DNA from: Pseudolysinimonas kribbensis
GTDB lineage: Bacteria; Actinomycetota; Actinomycetes; Actinomycetales; Microbacteriaceae
Assembly (NCBI RefSeq): GCF_030161895.1
Contig: NZ_BSVB01000001.1
Coordinates: 806,001-870,000 of the forward strand
Length of the DNA: 64,000 nt
Direction: 5' to 3'
Positions 50,101 through 60,198 of this stretch are shown here, one piece after another (the stretch's first letter is position 1; every line of letters begins with the position of its first letter). The position numbers and the translations under genes are program-made. A model generated the notes under the pieces. The model did no database searches, had not been told where the DNA came from, and saw only the letters and a program-made list of their open reading frames with translations.

Positions 50101-50886
50101 TCAGTGCTCGTGCGCGTCGGTCCGCAGTTCGGCCAGCCGGGCGATCGCGTGCGCGACCTCCTCCGGGCCCGCCACTCGGAACGCCGCGACCGTGGGGCCC
50201 GCGCCGCTCTTGACCCCGACGTCTCCGGGCAGCAGCGCCGCGAATGCGTCCTCATCGGTCACGTCGTCGCCCGCGTACAGGACGCGGTCGGCTCGTGTGT
50301 AGCGGCGGAGGTGCTCGATCGCCTCGCCCTTGGTGGTGGAGCGCACCGCGAACTCCAGCACGTTCTTGCCGTGGCGCACCGTGAGCCCCTCGAGCTCGGC
50401 CCGGGTCTCCTCCATCGCCACGAGATGCGCGCGGCGCGAGTCCGCCTGGCTCGCGAGACGGGTGTGCAGCGCGAAGCCGGCCGGCTTCTGCTCGAGCCAG
50501 ACCCGGTCGATGCCCGACGCGACGTCCTCCAGAACCTCCCGCAGCACCTCGACCCGTTCGAGCTCGGCGGCGTCGAGCGCGACGGCATCACCCGGTTCGT
50601 CGAGGCGCAGCTCGATCCCGTGCGAACCCACGAGCAGCACGCGGTCGGGCACCTCGGCGACCTCGATGAGACTCGAGAGCGAGCGACCGCTGACGAGCGC
50701 GACGCGCACGCCGGGCATCCCGGCCAGCCGGAGCACGGCATCCTGCGCCTCGGGAACGGCCCGGGCGCGCGCGGGATCGTCGACCACCGGTGCGAGGGTG
50801 CCGTCGAAGTCGAGCGCGACGAGGATCCGCGGCGCCGCCGCGAAGGCGCGCAGCGCGTCGACGAGCGGATCGGGCAGCCCGGTCAT
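50101..50886 (-). CDS. otsB: Trehalose-6-phosphate phosphatase
   Basis: A 261-residue HAD-family phosphatase that completes trehalose synthesis. The nucleophile motif is [17 protein letters not shown] (DxDGT), the second motif [12 protein letters not shown], the Lys region [12 protein letters not shown] and the metal Asp residues [14 protein letters not shown]. It starts five bases after the otsA stop on the same strand, so the two form an operon. Confidence 0.93.
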   Translation of the reverse strand: MTGLPDPLVDALRAFAAAPRILVALDFDGTLAPVVDDPARARAVPEAQDAVLRLAGMPGVRVALVSGRSLSSLIEVAEVPDRVLLVGSHGIELRLDEPGDAVALDAAELERVEVLREVLEDVASGIDRVWLEQKPAGFALHTRLASQADSRRAHLVAMEETRAELEGLTVRHGKNVLEFAVRSTTKGEAIEHLRRYTRADRVLYAGDDVTDEDAFAALLPGDVGVKSGAGPTVAAFRVAGPEEVAHAIARLAELRTDAHEH

Positions 50887-50891
50887 CCCGC

Positions 50892-52364
50892 TCAGCTCCG
50901 TGGTCGGCGCTCGAGGGTCCACTCGAGCTCGCCGAGGCCCTCCGACGGGCCGTCGGAGTGCCGGGCGAGGGTGCGCAGGAACTCCCGCGACCAGTGCGCG
51001 ACGTCGTTCTCGCGCACCCGCTTGCGCAGGGCGCGCATCCGGCGTCGGCGCTCGGGCCGCGGCATCTCGATGGCGCGCACGATCGCGTCCTTCATCCCGT
51101 CGATGTCGTGCGGATTGATCAGCACCGCCTGCCGCAGCTCGTCCGAGGCCCCCGTGAACTCGGAGAGCACGAGCACGCCGTCGTCGTCGAACCGGGCGGC
51201 CACGTACTCCTTCGCGACCAGGTTCATGCCGTCGCGCAGCGCGGTGACCAGCATCACGTCGGCGGCGAGGTAGAGCGCCGCCATCTCCTCGCGCGGGAAG
51301 CCGTGGTGCAGGTAGCTCACCGGCTCGTGGCCCAGCACCCCGAAGTCGCCGTTGATGCGGCCGACCGTCAGCTCGATCTCGTCGCGGAGCTGCCGGTAGG
51401 TCTCGACCCGCTCGCGACTGGGGCTCGCGACCTGCACGAGCATGACGTCCTCGGCCACGAGCCTGCCGTCTCCGAGCAGCTCGTGATAGGCCTTGAGCCG
51501 GTGGCCGATGCCCTTCGTGTAGTCGAGCCGGTCGACCCCGAGCATGATCGTCGTCGGGTTGCCGAGGTCCTGCCGGATCTGCGCGGCGCGGGCCTGCACC
51601 TCGGGTCGGCGCGCCAGCTGCTCGAAGGCCTGGGCGTCGATGGAGATGGGGAACGCCTTGGCGACGACCCGGCGGGAGGGGTGCTCGCCGCGTGCCGGGA
51701 TGTCGATGTACGGGCTCTTGGTGGTGTAGCCCAGCAGCCGCCGCACGGCGCGCGAGAAGTTGCCGGCATCCGCGACCCGCTGGAACCCGATCACGTCGGC
51801 GCCCATGAGCCCCTCGACGATCTGGGTGCGCCAGGGCAGCTGACTGAAGATGCCGTATGCCGGGAAGGGGATGTGGTTGAAGAAGCCGATCGTGAGGTCC
51901 GGCCGCAGCTGGCGCAGCATCCGGGGCACCAGCTGCAGCTGATAGTCCTGCACCCACACGGTGCCGCCGTGCGCCGTGATGCCGGCGACCGCGTTCGCGA
52001 AGCGCTGGTTGACGCTCACGTAGCTGTCCCACCAGATGCGGTGGTAGCTCGGCGGGGCGATCACGTCGTGGTACAGCGGCCACAGCGTGTCGTTGCTGAA
52101 GCCCTCGTAGTAGCGCTCGATGTCGTCCTGACTGAGCGTCAGCGGCACGATCCGGATGCCGTCGCGATCGAACGGCTCGTGCTCGAGATCGGGCGCGCCC
52201 GCCCACCCCACCCAGGCCCCGTCCGCCTCGCGCATGATCGGCTCGAGCGCGGTGACGAGTCCGCCCGGGCCCTGGTTCCAGCGTTCGGTCCCGTCGTCGT
52301 CGACGACGCGATCGACCGGGAGGCGGTTGCTGACGACGACGAAGGCGTAGCTCTCGTCGACCAT
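50892..52364 (-). CDS. otsA: Trehalose-6-phosphate synthase
   Basis: A 490-residue GT20 retaining glycosyltransferase that joins UDP- or GDP-glucose to glucose-6-phosphate. Blocks: FVVVSNRLPVDRV, WNQGPGGLVTALEPIM (donor loop), VWVQDYQLQLVPRML, IGFFNHIPFPAYGIFSQLPW, IMLGVDRLDYTKGIGHRLKA and VTALRDGMNLVAKEYVAAR. It is read without a break. The product is a compatible solute and cell-envelope precursor. Confidence 0.95.
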   Translation of the reverse strand: MVDESYAFVVVSNRLPVDRVVDDDGTERWNQGPGGLVTALEPIMREADGAWVGWAGAPDLEHEPFDRDGIRIVPLTLSQDDIERYYEGFSNDTLWPLYHDVIAPPSYHRIWWDSYVSVNQRFANAVAGITAHGGTVWVQDYQLQLVPRMLRQLRPDLTIGFFNHIPFPAYGIFSQLPWRTQIVEGLMGADVIGFQRVADAGNFSRAVRRLLGYTTKSPYIDIPARGEHPSRRVVAKAFPISIDAQAFEQLARRPEVQARAAQIRQDLGNPTTIMLGVDRLDYTKGIGHRLKAYHELLGDGRLVAEDVMLVQVASPSRERVETYRQLRDEIELTVGRINGDFGVLGHEPVSYLHHGFPREEMAALYLAADVMLVTALRDGMNLVAKEYVAARFDDDGVLVLSEFTGASDELRQAVLINPHDIDGMKDAIVRAIEMPRPERRRRMRALRKRVRENDVAHWSREFLRTLARHSDGPSEGLGELEWTLERRPRS

Positions 52365-52376
52365 TATTCGACGGTA

Positions 52377-53141
52377 TCAGCCGAGGTCGAGGGTGCTCTG
52401 TGCCGCGGCGACGAGCGGTGCCCCGTACGAGGCGCCGTGCGATGCGGCATGCACCGCAAGCGGGTGGAGCTGATGCAGCGGCACCCGTCGACGCCATCCG
52501 GGTCGCAACGGAGCCTCGGCCTCGTACCCGGCGAGCACCTGATCGAGCTCCGGCAGACCGAACAGCTGGAGCATGGCGAGGTCCGTCTCGCGATGGCCAC
52601 CGTGCGCGGCGGGGTCGATGAGCACCACGCCGGTGCGGGTCCACACGACGTTGCCGTTCCAGAGATCGCCGTGCAGCCGCGCGGGCGGCTCGTCGTCGTC
52701 GAGGGCGCCGGATGCCACCCGGGCGCAGGCGAGCTCGACGACGGCGAGACCATCGGCGCCGAGGTGGCCGCGATCGCGCGCGCGTCGCGCGTAGGGCAGA
52801 ACGCGCTGCTCGGCGTAGAAGGCGCCCCAGCTGTCGCTCGGGGTGCACGCGAGCTCCTGCCGGCCGATGTACCACGGCCCGGTGCCGGGCGCCCAGCCGA
52901 ACGCGGGCGCGCCGGCCGCGTGAGTGCGGGCGAGTGCGGCGCCGAACGCCCGCGCCGCGTCTGCCGTCGGGCGGACCGGGGCCAGGCGATCCAGCGCGAT
53001 CCAGGCCGGCCCCGCCCCGTGCACGAGGACCACGTCGGCGCCGCCCTGCGCCGCCGCCTCGGCAAGCCAGCGGAGGCCGGCGGCCTCGGCTTCGAACGAG
53101 CCGGCCGGGGCATCCGGTCGCTCTTTGCGGAAGGTGCTCAC
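52377..53141 (-). CDS. Fructosamine kinase family protein
   Basis: A 254-residue aminoglycoside-phosphotransferase-like kinase. The N-terminal Lys/Glu region is AGSFEAEAAGLRWLAEA; the catalytic loop is ARLHGDLWNGNVVW (HGDLxxxN) and the metal motif VVLIDPAAHGGHRETDLAML, both matching fructosamine kinases rather than antibiotic kinases. It likely phosphorylates sugar adducts on amines so that they can be removed. It lies 12 bases upstream of otsA on the same strand and may be cotranscribed. Confidence 0.88.
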   Translation of the reverse strand: MSTFRKERPDAPAGSFEAEAAGLRWLAEAAAQGGADVVLVHGAGPAWIALDRLAPVRPTADAARAFGAALARTHAAGAPAFGWAPGTGPWYIGRQELACTPSDSWGAFYAEQRVLPYARRARDRGHLGADGLAVVELACARVASGALDDDEPPARLHGDLWNGNVVWTRTGVVLIDPAAHGGHRETDLAMLQLFGLPELDQVLAGYEAEAPLRPGWRRRVPLHQLHPLAVHAASHGASYGAPLVAAAQSTLDLG

Positions 53142-53241
53142 CCTGGCATCCTCACCCGGGCATCCTCGCCCGCGCCGAACCCGAAGGGGTTGCTGAGACT
53201 GTCGTTTCGCCCCCGCATCGACAAGCTAAGTTGATGCCCTG

Positions 53242-54129
53242 ATGATTTCGATCGGGATGAGCACCTCCTGCGTCTACCCGCTGGGAATGGAGCAGGCGTT
53301 CCGCCTCGCTCGCCTCGCCGGCTATGACGGGGTGGAGGTCATGATCACCAACGACCCGACGACGCAGGACGCCGACGCCCTGCTGCGTCTGAGCGAGCGG
53401 TACTCGATGCCGATCCTCTCGGTGCACGCTCCCGTGCTGCTGCTGACGACCTTCGTCTACGGCCGCGACCCCCGCGTCAAGCTGGAGAAGTCGGCGGAGC
53501 ACGCGGCGCGGCTCGGAGCGGGCAGCGTCGTGGTGCACCCGCCGTTCCGGTGGCAATCGGACTACGCCGACGAGTTCGAGCGCATCGTCGGCGAGACGTC
53601 GGAGGCGAACGGGGTCGACATCTGCGTGGAGAACATGTTCCCGTGGAAGGTCGGCGGCCGCGGGATCAAGGCCTACAAGCCGAGCTCCGACCCGCTCGAC
53701 ATGGACGTCGAGGCGATGACGCTGGACTTCTCGCACGCTTCGCTCGCGGGACGCGACTCGCTGCAGATGGCGATGGACATGGGCGATCGGCTCAAGCACG
53801 TGCACCTCTGCGACGGCACCCGATCGGCCGACGAGGGCCAGATCCTCGACGAGCACCTGCCCCCGGGCCGGGGCACCCAGCCGGTCGCCGAGACGCTGAC
53901 CTGGCTCGCCGAGAACCACTGGTCGGGCAACGTCGTCGCCGAGGTGATCACCCGCAAGGAGAAGGAGCAGCAGCCCAAGCTCGACGTGCTGATCGAGACG
54001 GTCGCCTTCGCCAAGAAATACGTCGGCCAGGAGCACGCCGAGCGCGAGCCGCTGGAGAGCGGGCCGTCGCACATGATGAAGGCGCGCGCCGAGCGCCGGG
54101 CCGCGCGCCGCGAGTCGAAGCGGGCCTGA
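53242..54129 (+). CDS. Xylose isomerase-like TIM barrel, sugar phosphate isomerase/epimerase
   Basis: A 295-residue AP-endonuclease-2-type barrel. It has ISIGMSTSCVYPLGMEQAFR, VHAPVLLLTTFVYGRDP, VVVHPPFRWQ, the metal Glu in GVDICVENMFPW, Asp/His in LDFSHASLAG and RLKHVHLCDGTRS, and Glu in NVVAEVITRKEKEQ. A basic tail ends the protein (MKARAERRAARRESKRA). Relatives include myo-inosose dehydratases and isomerases; the substrate here is unknown. It is the homologous superfamily, but not the same subgroup, as the epimerase at 4602. Confidence 0.8.
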   Translation: MISIGMSTSCVYPLGMEQAFRLARLAGYDGVEVMITNDPTTQDADALLRLSERYSMPILSVHAPVLLLTTFVYGRDPRVKLEKSAEHAARLGAGSVVVHPPFRWQSDYADEFERIVGETSEANGVDICVENMFPWKVGGRGIKAYKPSSDPLDMDVEAMTLDFSHASLAGRDSLQMAMDMGDRLKHVHLCDGTRSADEGQILDEHLPPGRGTQPVAETLTWLAENHWSGNVVAEVITRKEKEQQPKLDVLIETVAFAKKYVGQEHAEREPLESGPSHMMKARAERRAARRESKRA

Positions 54130-54194
54130 GCCGCGCCTGAGGCCCTCCTGAACGCGGGTGCGCCCGCAGCGACCGCCCCGCTAGCGTGGACGCC

Positions 54195-54397
54195 GTGCGC
54201 AAGTTCCTGCTCAGTCCGGGCATCTGGTCGTCGCTGTTCCCGGTGATCGGGATCGCCCGGGCCACCAAGGGGGCTCGCGCGACTGGCGGGTCGTGCTCAT
54301 GTGGGTGAGCTGGGGCATCTCGGTCGCGCTCGCGGTGGGCACGGTTCTCGAGAAGTCACGACAGGCCGAGCTCGACGAGCTGGAGGAGCGGTACTGA
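54195..54397 (+). CDS. Small membrane protein, unknown
   Basis: 67 residues with one G restored at ~54271. It starts with GTG (VRKFLLSPGIWSSLFPVIGI), seven bases after a TAGCGT -10 (54182-54187). Two hydrophobic stretches are seen (WSSLFPVIGIARA and VVLMWVSWGISVALAVGTVL), followed by a charged tail EKSRQAELDELEERY. Its stop overlaps the next ATG (TGATGATG), so the two small genes are coupled. No family is recognised. Confidence 0.6.
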
Positions 54398-54789
54398 TGA
54401 TGTGGTGGCCCTTCCCCGGTCCCGGTCCGTTCGGCGGGGGCCCGTCGCACGTCGGCGCCGCGATCCTCGGCGGCCTGGGCGTCGTCTTCGGCATGATCGT
54501 CGCGACGCTGCTGCTCGTCGCCCTCGTGGCGTTCCTGATCCTGCTGGTGCGTTTCCTCATCGTCGGCACGACGGCCGCCGAGCTCTACGTCGCGCGGCAC
54601 CGCGAGGTCGGCACTCCGACCGCACCTGCACCTGCACCTTCTCCGGCGCCGACCGCTCCGGCCGCACCGACTCCGGATCCGGCTCCGGCTCCGGCTCCGG
54701 ATGCCGCACCGGCCCGGGCGCCCCGCACCCGCACGACCACGACACCCGTCGCCCCTCGCACCCGCGCACCCCGTCCGCCGCGCACATGA
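54397..54789 (+). CDS. Membrane protein with Pro/Ala-rich tail, unknown
   Basis: 130 residues. A Gly/Pro-rich start (MMWWPFPGPGPFGGGPSHVG) is followed by one long or two close membrane helices (AAILGGLGVVFGMIVATLLL, VALVAFLILLVRFLIVG), then a low-complexity tail of alternating Ala-Pro that ends in Arg/Thr/Pro repeats. The tail is probably exposed and flexible. It is coupled to the small membrane protein before it. No function can be assigned. Confidence 0.65.
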   Translation: MMWWPFPGPGPFGGGPSHVGAAILGGLGVVFGMIVATLLLVALVAFLILLVRFLIVGTTAAELYVARHREVGTPTAPAPAPSPAPTAPAAPTPDPAPAPAPDAAPARAPRTRTTTTPVAPRTRAPRPPRT

Positions 54790-54844
54790 CGAGACGTGAC
54801 GTCCCGATTCGCGGGCGTCACCCCGGTCGCGGATCATCGGAGGG

Positions 54845-56241
54845 ATGAGCAAGCAGATCGGCTTCAACCTGTTCGAGATGAACACCGTCGGGCACATCTC
54901 GCACGGGCTGTGGGTGCATCCGGCCAACACCCGGCACCGCTTCAACGACCTCGACTTCTGGATCGAGGAGGCGAAGCTGCTCGAGGCGGGACTGTTCGAC
55001 GCCGTCTTCCTCGCCGACGTCATCGGCGCGTACGACGGCTACCGCGGCGGCCCGGAGACGGCGCTGCGCGAGGCGGTGCAGATCCCGTCCAACGACCCGC
55101 TGCTGGTGATCCCGGCGATGGCCGCCGCGACGAAGCACCTCGCGTTCGCCGCGACGTTCTCGACCACCTACGAGCCGCCGTTCGCGTTCGCGCGCCGGGC
55201 ATCCACCCTCGACCACCTGACGAAGGGCCGCTTCGGCTGGAACATCGTCACGTCGTACCTCCCCAACGCCGCGCGCAACTTCGGCCTGGCCGACGAGGTC
55301 GGCCACGACGATCGGTACGCGATCGCGGACGAGTATCTCGATGTGCTCTACAAGCTGTGGGAGGGGTCCTGGGATGACGACGCCGTCGTGCAGGACCGCG
55401 AGCACCGCGTCTACACCGACCCGTCGAAGGTGCGCGCGATCGACCACGCCGGCCCGTTCTACACGGTCGCGGGGCCGCACCTGACCGAGCCGAGCATCCA
55501 GCGCACGCCGGTGCTGTTCCAGGCCGGGAGCTCCGACCGCGGGCGCGAATTCGCGGGCAAGCACGCGGAGGGCGTGTTCGTGGGCGGGCGCGACCTGCAG
55601 GTGTATCGCGAGAACGTCGCCGACATCCGGCGACGCGCCAAGGCCTGGGGCCGCCAGGGTTCCGACATCAAGACCTACGCCAGCGCCGTCATCGTGCTCG
55701 GCAAGGACGAGGACGATGCGGCGCGCAAGGCCGACGAGTTCCGCCGGCTCTCGAGCGCCGAGGGCTACCTCGCCCACGCCGGCGGCGGGGCATCGACCTC
55801 GCGGCGTACCCGCGCGAGGCGAAGGTCATGGACATCCTGCGTGCCGAGAACAAGGCGGGCCGCGACAACGCCCAGTCCGGCCGCCGGCACTACGACGACG
55901 ACACCACCGTCGGCCAGGCGCTCGACGCGGTCACCGCGTTCGACCGCGGCCCCTTCTTCGCGCAGGGCAACGCCGTGCAGGTCGCCGACGCGATCGAGGG
56001 CTGGGTGCGCGACACCGACCTCGACGGGTTCAACCTGCGGCAGTTCCTGACGCCCGGCACCGCCGAGGACTTCGTCGAGTACCTCGTGCCCGAGCTGCAG
56101 CGACGCGGCCTGTACCGCACCGAGTACGCCGAGTCGACGTTCCGCGAGCGCCTCTACGGCGCCGGCAACACCCGCCTGTTCGACCGGCACCCCGGCGCCC
56201 GCTACCGCGGCGGCGCCCACCTCGACGAGCCGGTCGAGTAG
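54845..56241 (+). CDS. FMN-dependent monooxygenase, NtaA/SnaA/DszA type
   Basis: About 465 residues with one G restored near 55787. A bacterial-luciferase-like barrel: KQIGFNLFEMNTVGHISHGL, FDAVFLADVIGAYDGY, the FMN-site TKGRFGWNIVTSYLPNAARN and VLFQAGSSDRGREFAGKHAE. The insertions with LFEMN and HxSHGLW are typical of the NtaA/SnaA/DszA branch, which oxidises sulfones, aminopolycarboxylates and similar compounds with FMNH2 from a separate reductase. It is followed by an acyl-CoA-dehydrogenase-like flavoprotein and the Met ABC transporter, so organosulfur use is the likely role. The ATG follows CGGAGGG. Confidence 0.88.
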
Positions 56242-56281
56242 CGCGCGCGTATCGAGACCGCACGTCCGAAAGCCACCCCAC

Positions 56282-57483
56282 ATGACCTCCGACGCCGACC
56301 TCGACGCGCGGTTCGCCTCCGTCTTCGCCGAGATCGAGGCGGGCGCCGTCGAACGAGAGCGGGAGCGCCGGATGCCGGTGCGCGAGATCGGCTTGCTGCG
56401 CGACGCCGGCTGGGGACTGCTTCGCGTGCCGGAGTCGCACGGCGGTCTTGGCGCCACCATGACGCAGACCGTGCGGCAGATGATCGCTCTCGGCACCGCC
56501 GACTCCAACCTGCCCCAGGCGCTCCGCGGCCACCTCGCCTTCGTCGAGGGGCGGCGGCGCACCGCGGCGGCGGCGTCGCGCGACGAGTGGTTCCGGCTCA
56601 TCACGACTGGTGTGCTCGTCGGCAATTCGCAGGCCGAGCGCGGCGCCACGACCGGCACGACCGCCGAGCTGCGGCCCGACGGCGACGGCTACCGGCTCAC
56701 CGGCCGCAAGTACTACTCGACCGGCACGATCTTCTCCGACTGGACCATCACGAGCGCGACGCTCGACGGCGACCACGTCTCGGTGCTCGTCGAGCTCGGC
56801 GGCCCCGGGGTCGAGGCCCTCGATGACTGGGACGGCTTCGGGCAGCGCATGACCGGGTCGGGTACGACCGTCTTCGACGAGGTGCCGGTGCGCCCGGAGC
56901 ACGTGCTACGGCTCGGCGACGAGGAGGCGGTCGCGCACGCGAGCGTCACCGGCCTGTTCCAGACAGTGCTGCTGTCGGCGCTCGCCGGCATCGCGCGTGC
57001 CGTGCTGCGGGATGCCGTGGCGTTCGTGCGTCCGCGCACCCGCACCTTCGGCATCCCCGGCGCCTCGAGCCCGCGCGAGGACCCGCTCGTCCAGGCGCTC
57101 GTGGGCCGGCTGACCTCGACCGCGTTCGCCGTCGAGAGCATCGTGCTCGCGGTCGCGGAACGGTTCGACGCGCTCGACAACGCGCTCGCGGCGGGCGACG
57201 ACGATCCGGAGCTGCACACGGCGGCTCAGCTCGCGGCGTTCCGTGCGCAGCAGGTCGTGCTACCGCTCGTGCTCGCCGCGGCGACCGAGCTGTTCGAGGT
57301 CGGCGGCGCATCCGCGACCGGCGTCGACGCGGCGCTCGACCGGCACTGGCGCAACGCGCGCACCTTGGCGAGCCACAACCCGGCGATCCACAGGGCGCAG
57401 CAGCTCGGCGACTACGAACTCAACGGCGTGGTGCCGATGGCCGGGTGGGTCAGGAGCTCCTCGAGCGCCGCGCCGCGCGCTAA
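56282..57483 (+). CDS. Acyl-CoA dehydrogenase-like flavoprotein, SfnB/DszC type
   Basis: About 400 residues with one G restored near 57448, which moves the end from a long tail to QELLERRAAR and the TAA at 57481-57483. The fold is that of acyl-CoA dehydrogenases: GWGLLRVPESHGGLGATMTQ, LVGNSQAERGATTGTTAELR, YRLTGRKYYSTGTIFSDWTI and the C-terminal ARTLASHNPAIHRAQQLGDY. The absence of the catalytic Glu block of true dehydrogenases and the ATTGTT loop fit the flavin monooxygenases SfnB/DszC that attack sulfur compounds. It is 40 bases after the monooxygenase gene and meets metI tail to tail with a four-base overlap. Confidence 0.85.
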
Positions 57484-58139
57484 CGGCGCAGCGCCTTGCG
57501 CGCGAGCCAGTTGCCGAAGAACTGCCCCAGCTGCACGATCACGATGATCACGGCGACGGTGATGTAGATGATCGTGTAGTTGTAGCGCTGCAGGCCGTAG
57601 CTCAGCGCGAACGAGCCGAGTCCGCCGCCGCCGATCACGCCCGCCTGGGCGGACATGTCGATGAGGCCGACATAGACGAACGTGAAGCCCAGGATGAGCG
57701 GGCCGAGACCTTCCGGGATCAGCACCGTCACGATGATCCGGAGCGGTGAGGCGCCCATGGCGCGCGCTGCCTCGATGACGCCGGGGTCGACCGCGACGAG
57801 GTTCTGCTCGACGATGCGGGCGACGGCGAAGGCCGCGCTCAGCGAGATGGCGAAGATCGCGCCGGGCACGCCGATGTAGGTGCCGAGCACGGCGACGGTG
57901 AGCGGGAAGATCGCGATGACGAAGATCACGAACGGGATCGGCCGCACGATGTTGACCAGCACGTTGACGATGATGTTGACGGCCCGGTTCTGCAGCAGGC
58001 CGTCGCGGCGCGTGACGTAGAGCACGACGCCCAGCACCAGGCCGAGGGCACCCGACACGACCAGCGAGATGAGCACCGTCAGGAGCGTCTCGCCGATCGA
58101 CTGCACGAACAGCGGCAGGTCGTTCAGGAAGTCGTTCAC
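57480..58139 (-). CDS. metI: Methionine ABC transporter permease
   Basis: A 219-residue permease with five to six helices. The coupling motif is AARAMGASPLRIIVTVLIPE (EAA...G) and the N-terminal helix VQSIGETLLTVLISLVVSGA is typical of MetI. VGLIDMSAQAGVIGGGGLGS is also a family mark. It pairs with MetN and MetQ, importing methionine or derivatives. Its start overlaps the metN stop by four bases. Confidence 0.93.
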   Translation of the reverse strand: MNDFLNDLPLFVQSIGETLLTVLISLVVSGALGLVLGVVLYVTRRDGLLQNRAVNIIVNVLVNIVRPIPFVIFVIAIFPLTVAVLGTYIGVPGAIFAISLSAAFAVARIVEQNLVAVDPGVIEAARAMGASPLRIIVTVLIPEGLGPLILGFTFVYVGLIDMSAQAGVIGGGGLGSFALSYGLQRYNYTIIYITVAVIIVIVQLGQFFGNWLARKALRR

Positions 58140-59166
58140 GCCGCCGCCTCCTCGTCGTGGGCGATGCCCTGCGCCGCGAGCGCGGCGAGCGCGGCGTCGA
58201 TGCGGGCGGGCTCGCCGGTCAGCTCGTACGTGAGGGCGCCGATCGTGCGCTCCTGCAGCTCGCTGATGCCGCCGAACACGATCTGGTTCTCGACGCCGTG
58301 CTCGGCGAACACCCGGGACAGCAGCCCGGTGAAGCCCTTCTGGTCGAGCACGGCGATGGTGACCAGCCGGCCGGGGTGAGCGGCGCGCAGGCGCTGCACG
58401 GTCTCCGGAGACGGCCGGTCGTGCAGCACCGTGGCGACGAACCGCGCCACGGTCGGGGTCGACGGATGCGCGAACACGTCGTACACGTCGCCGAGCTCGA
58501 CGATGCGGCCGGCATCCATCACCGCCACCCGGTCGGCGATCGAGCGGATCGCCTCCATCTCGTGGGTGATGACCACGATCGTGACGCCGAGCTCGCGGTT
58601 CACCCGCTTGAGCAGCGCGAGCACGTCGGCCGTCGTCTCCGGGTCGAGCGCGCTCGTCGCCTCGTCGGCGAGCAGCAGCTTCGGATCGGTCGCGAGCGCG
58701 CGGGCGATCCCGACGCGCTGCTTCTGCCCGCCCGAGAGCTGTTCCGGATGCGCGTGGGCCTTCTCGAGCAGGCCCACGAAGTCGAGCAGCTGCGCCACCT
58801 TGCGATCGCGTTCCGGCTGCCCGACCCCGGCGAGCTTGAGCGGATAGGCGACGTTGCCGGCGACCGTGCGCGAGGAGAACAGGTTGAACTGCTGGAAGAT
58901 CATCCCGATCTCGCGCCGCACGGCCCGCACCCGTCGCTCGGGCAGCGCTGTGAGCTCGTCGTCGCCCACGAGCACCGTGCCCGAGGTCGGCCGCTCGAGC
59001 GCGTTGATGAGCCGCACGAGCGTCGACTTGCCGGCGCCCGAGTAGCCGATCACGCCGAGGATCTCCCCTGGCGCACCTCCAGGGAGAGGTCCTCGACGGC
59101 GGTCACGACGCCGTTCGGGGTCGCGTACGTCTTGCTGACGTGGCGCAGCCGAACGAGGTCGCCCAC
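58136..59166 (-). CDS. metN: Methionine ABC transporter ATP-binding protein
   Basis: About 343 residues with one G restored near 59069; the first ~35 residues (VGDLVRLRHVSKTYATPNGV) are in one frame and GVIGYSGAGKSTLVRLINAL in the next. Walker A is GYSGAGKST, the ABC signature LSGGQKQRVGIARAL, Walker B LLLADEATSALDPE and the switch His in VVITHEME. A C-terminal NIL/ACT-like domain (from ~residue 265) senses methionine. The GTG start shares one base with the metQ stop. Confidence 0.93.
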
Positions 59167-60136
59167 TACTTGCCGACCCCCGCCGCCCGCGCGTCGGCCT
59201 CGGTCTTCTTCAGCTGCGCCTGCAGCTGCGCCGCTGTGGCGTCGCTGAACACGGCGACACCGCCGTCCGCCTCCTGCACCGCCTTCTCGACCGACGGGTC
59301 GTGGTAGAGCGCCGCGAGCTTCAGGTACAGCGGGTTCTTCGCGTCGGCCTTGCGGGCCGCGAAGAAGTTGACGTAGTTACGGGCCGCGGAGCTCGACGGA
59401 TCGTCCTTGGCGATCCGGTCGCCGGTGGGCAGCTTGGCCGCCGTCGCGAAGTTGTTGTTGATGATGGCCGCGTCGACGGAACCCGACTGCAGCGCGCCGG
59501 CCGTCTGGGCGGCGTCGACGGTCGAGATCTCGACCTTCTTCGACACGACGTCGTTGATCGTCGAGAACGCCGTGCCGCCGTCCCTGAGCGTCACCAGACC
59601 GGCGGACTGCAGCACGAGCAGGCCGCGCGCCTGGTTCACCTGGTCATTGGGGATCGCGATCTTCGCGTTCGCGGGCAGGGCGGACACGCTCGAGTACCTG
59701 AGCGAGTACAGCGGCAACGGCACGGTGACCGTCGCACCGATCGGCTGCAGGTCCTGGTGGTTGGTGACGTTGTAGACGGCGAGGAACTCGACGTGCTGGA
59801 AGGAGTTGAGGTCGGTCTGCTTCTGCGCCAGCGCCGGGTTGGGCTGGCTGTAGTCGCTGAAGTTCACGAGCTTGACGGTGACGCCGAGCTTCTTCTTCGC
59901 GAGCGCGGAGTAGACCTGCCAGTAGGGCTGCGACGCGTCGCTCACCCCGATCGACACCGTGGTCGGCGTGCCCGCCGAGCGCGAGGCGCCGGCGGCGTCG
60001 GCCGGCTTGGCGATGTTCACGATGATCGCGACGACCACGGCGATGACGACGACGATCGCGACCGCGACGATCGCGATCAGGGGACCGCGGCGTGTGGAGC
60101 GCTGCGGGAGGTGGGGGCATCTGACGTACTGGACAT
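59166..60136 (-). CDS. metQ: MetQ-type substrate-binding protein, membrane-anchored
   Basis: About 323 residues with one C restored at ~60078. It begins MSSTSDAPTSRSAPHAAVP, then a long hydrophobic helix (LIAIVAVAIVVVIAVVVAII), and the NLPA/MetQ binding domain: VSIGVSDASQPYWQVYSALA, VKLVNFSDYSQPNPALAQKQ, TDLNSFQHVEFLAVYN and AIINNNFATAAKLPTGDRIA. Normal MetQ is a lipoprotein with a Cys right after the signal; none is seen here, so it is probably anchored by the uncleaved helix. It is the first gene of metQNI, and an inverted repeat lies upstream. Confidence 0.88.
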
Positions 60137-60198
60137 GGCGGCCTGACTCCTCGGTGGGGGGATGACGAACCCCACCTTGGCCGCGCCGCCCACCGCAC

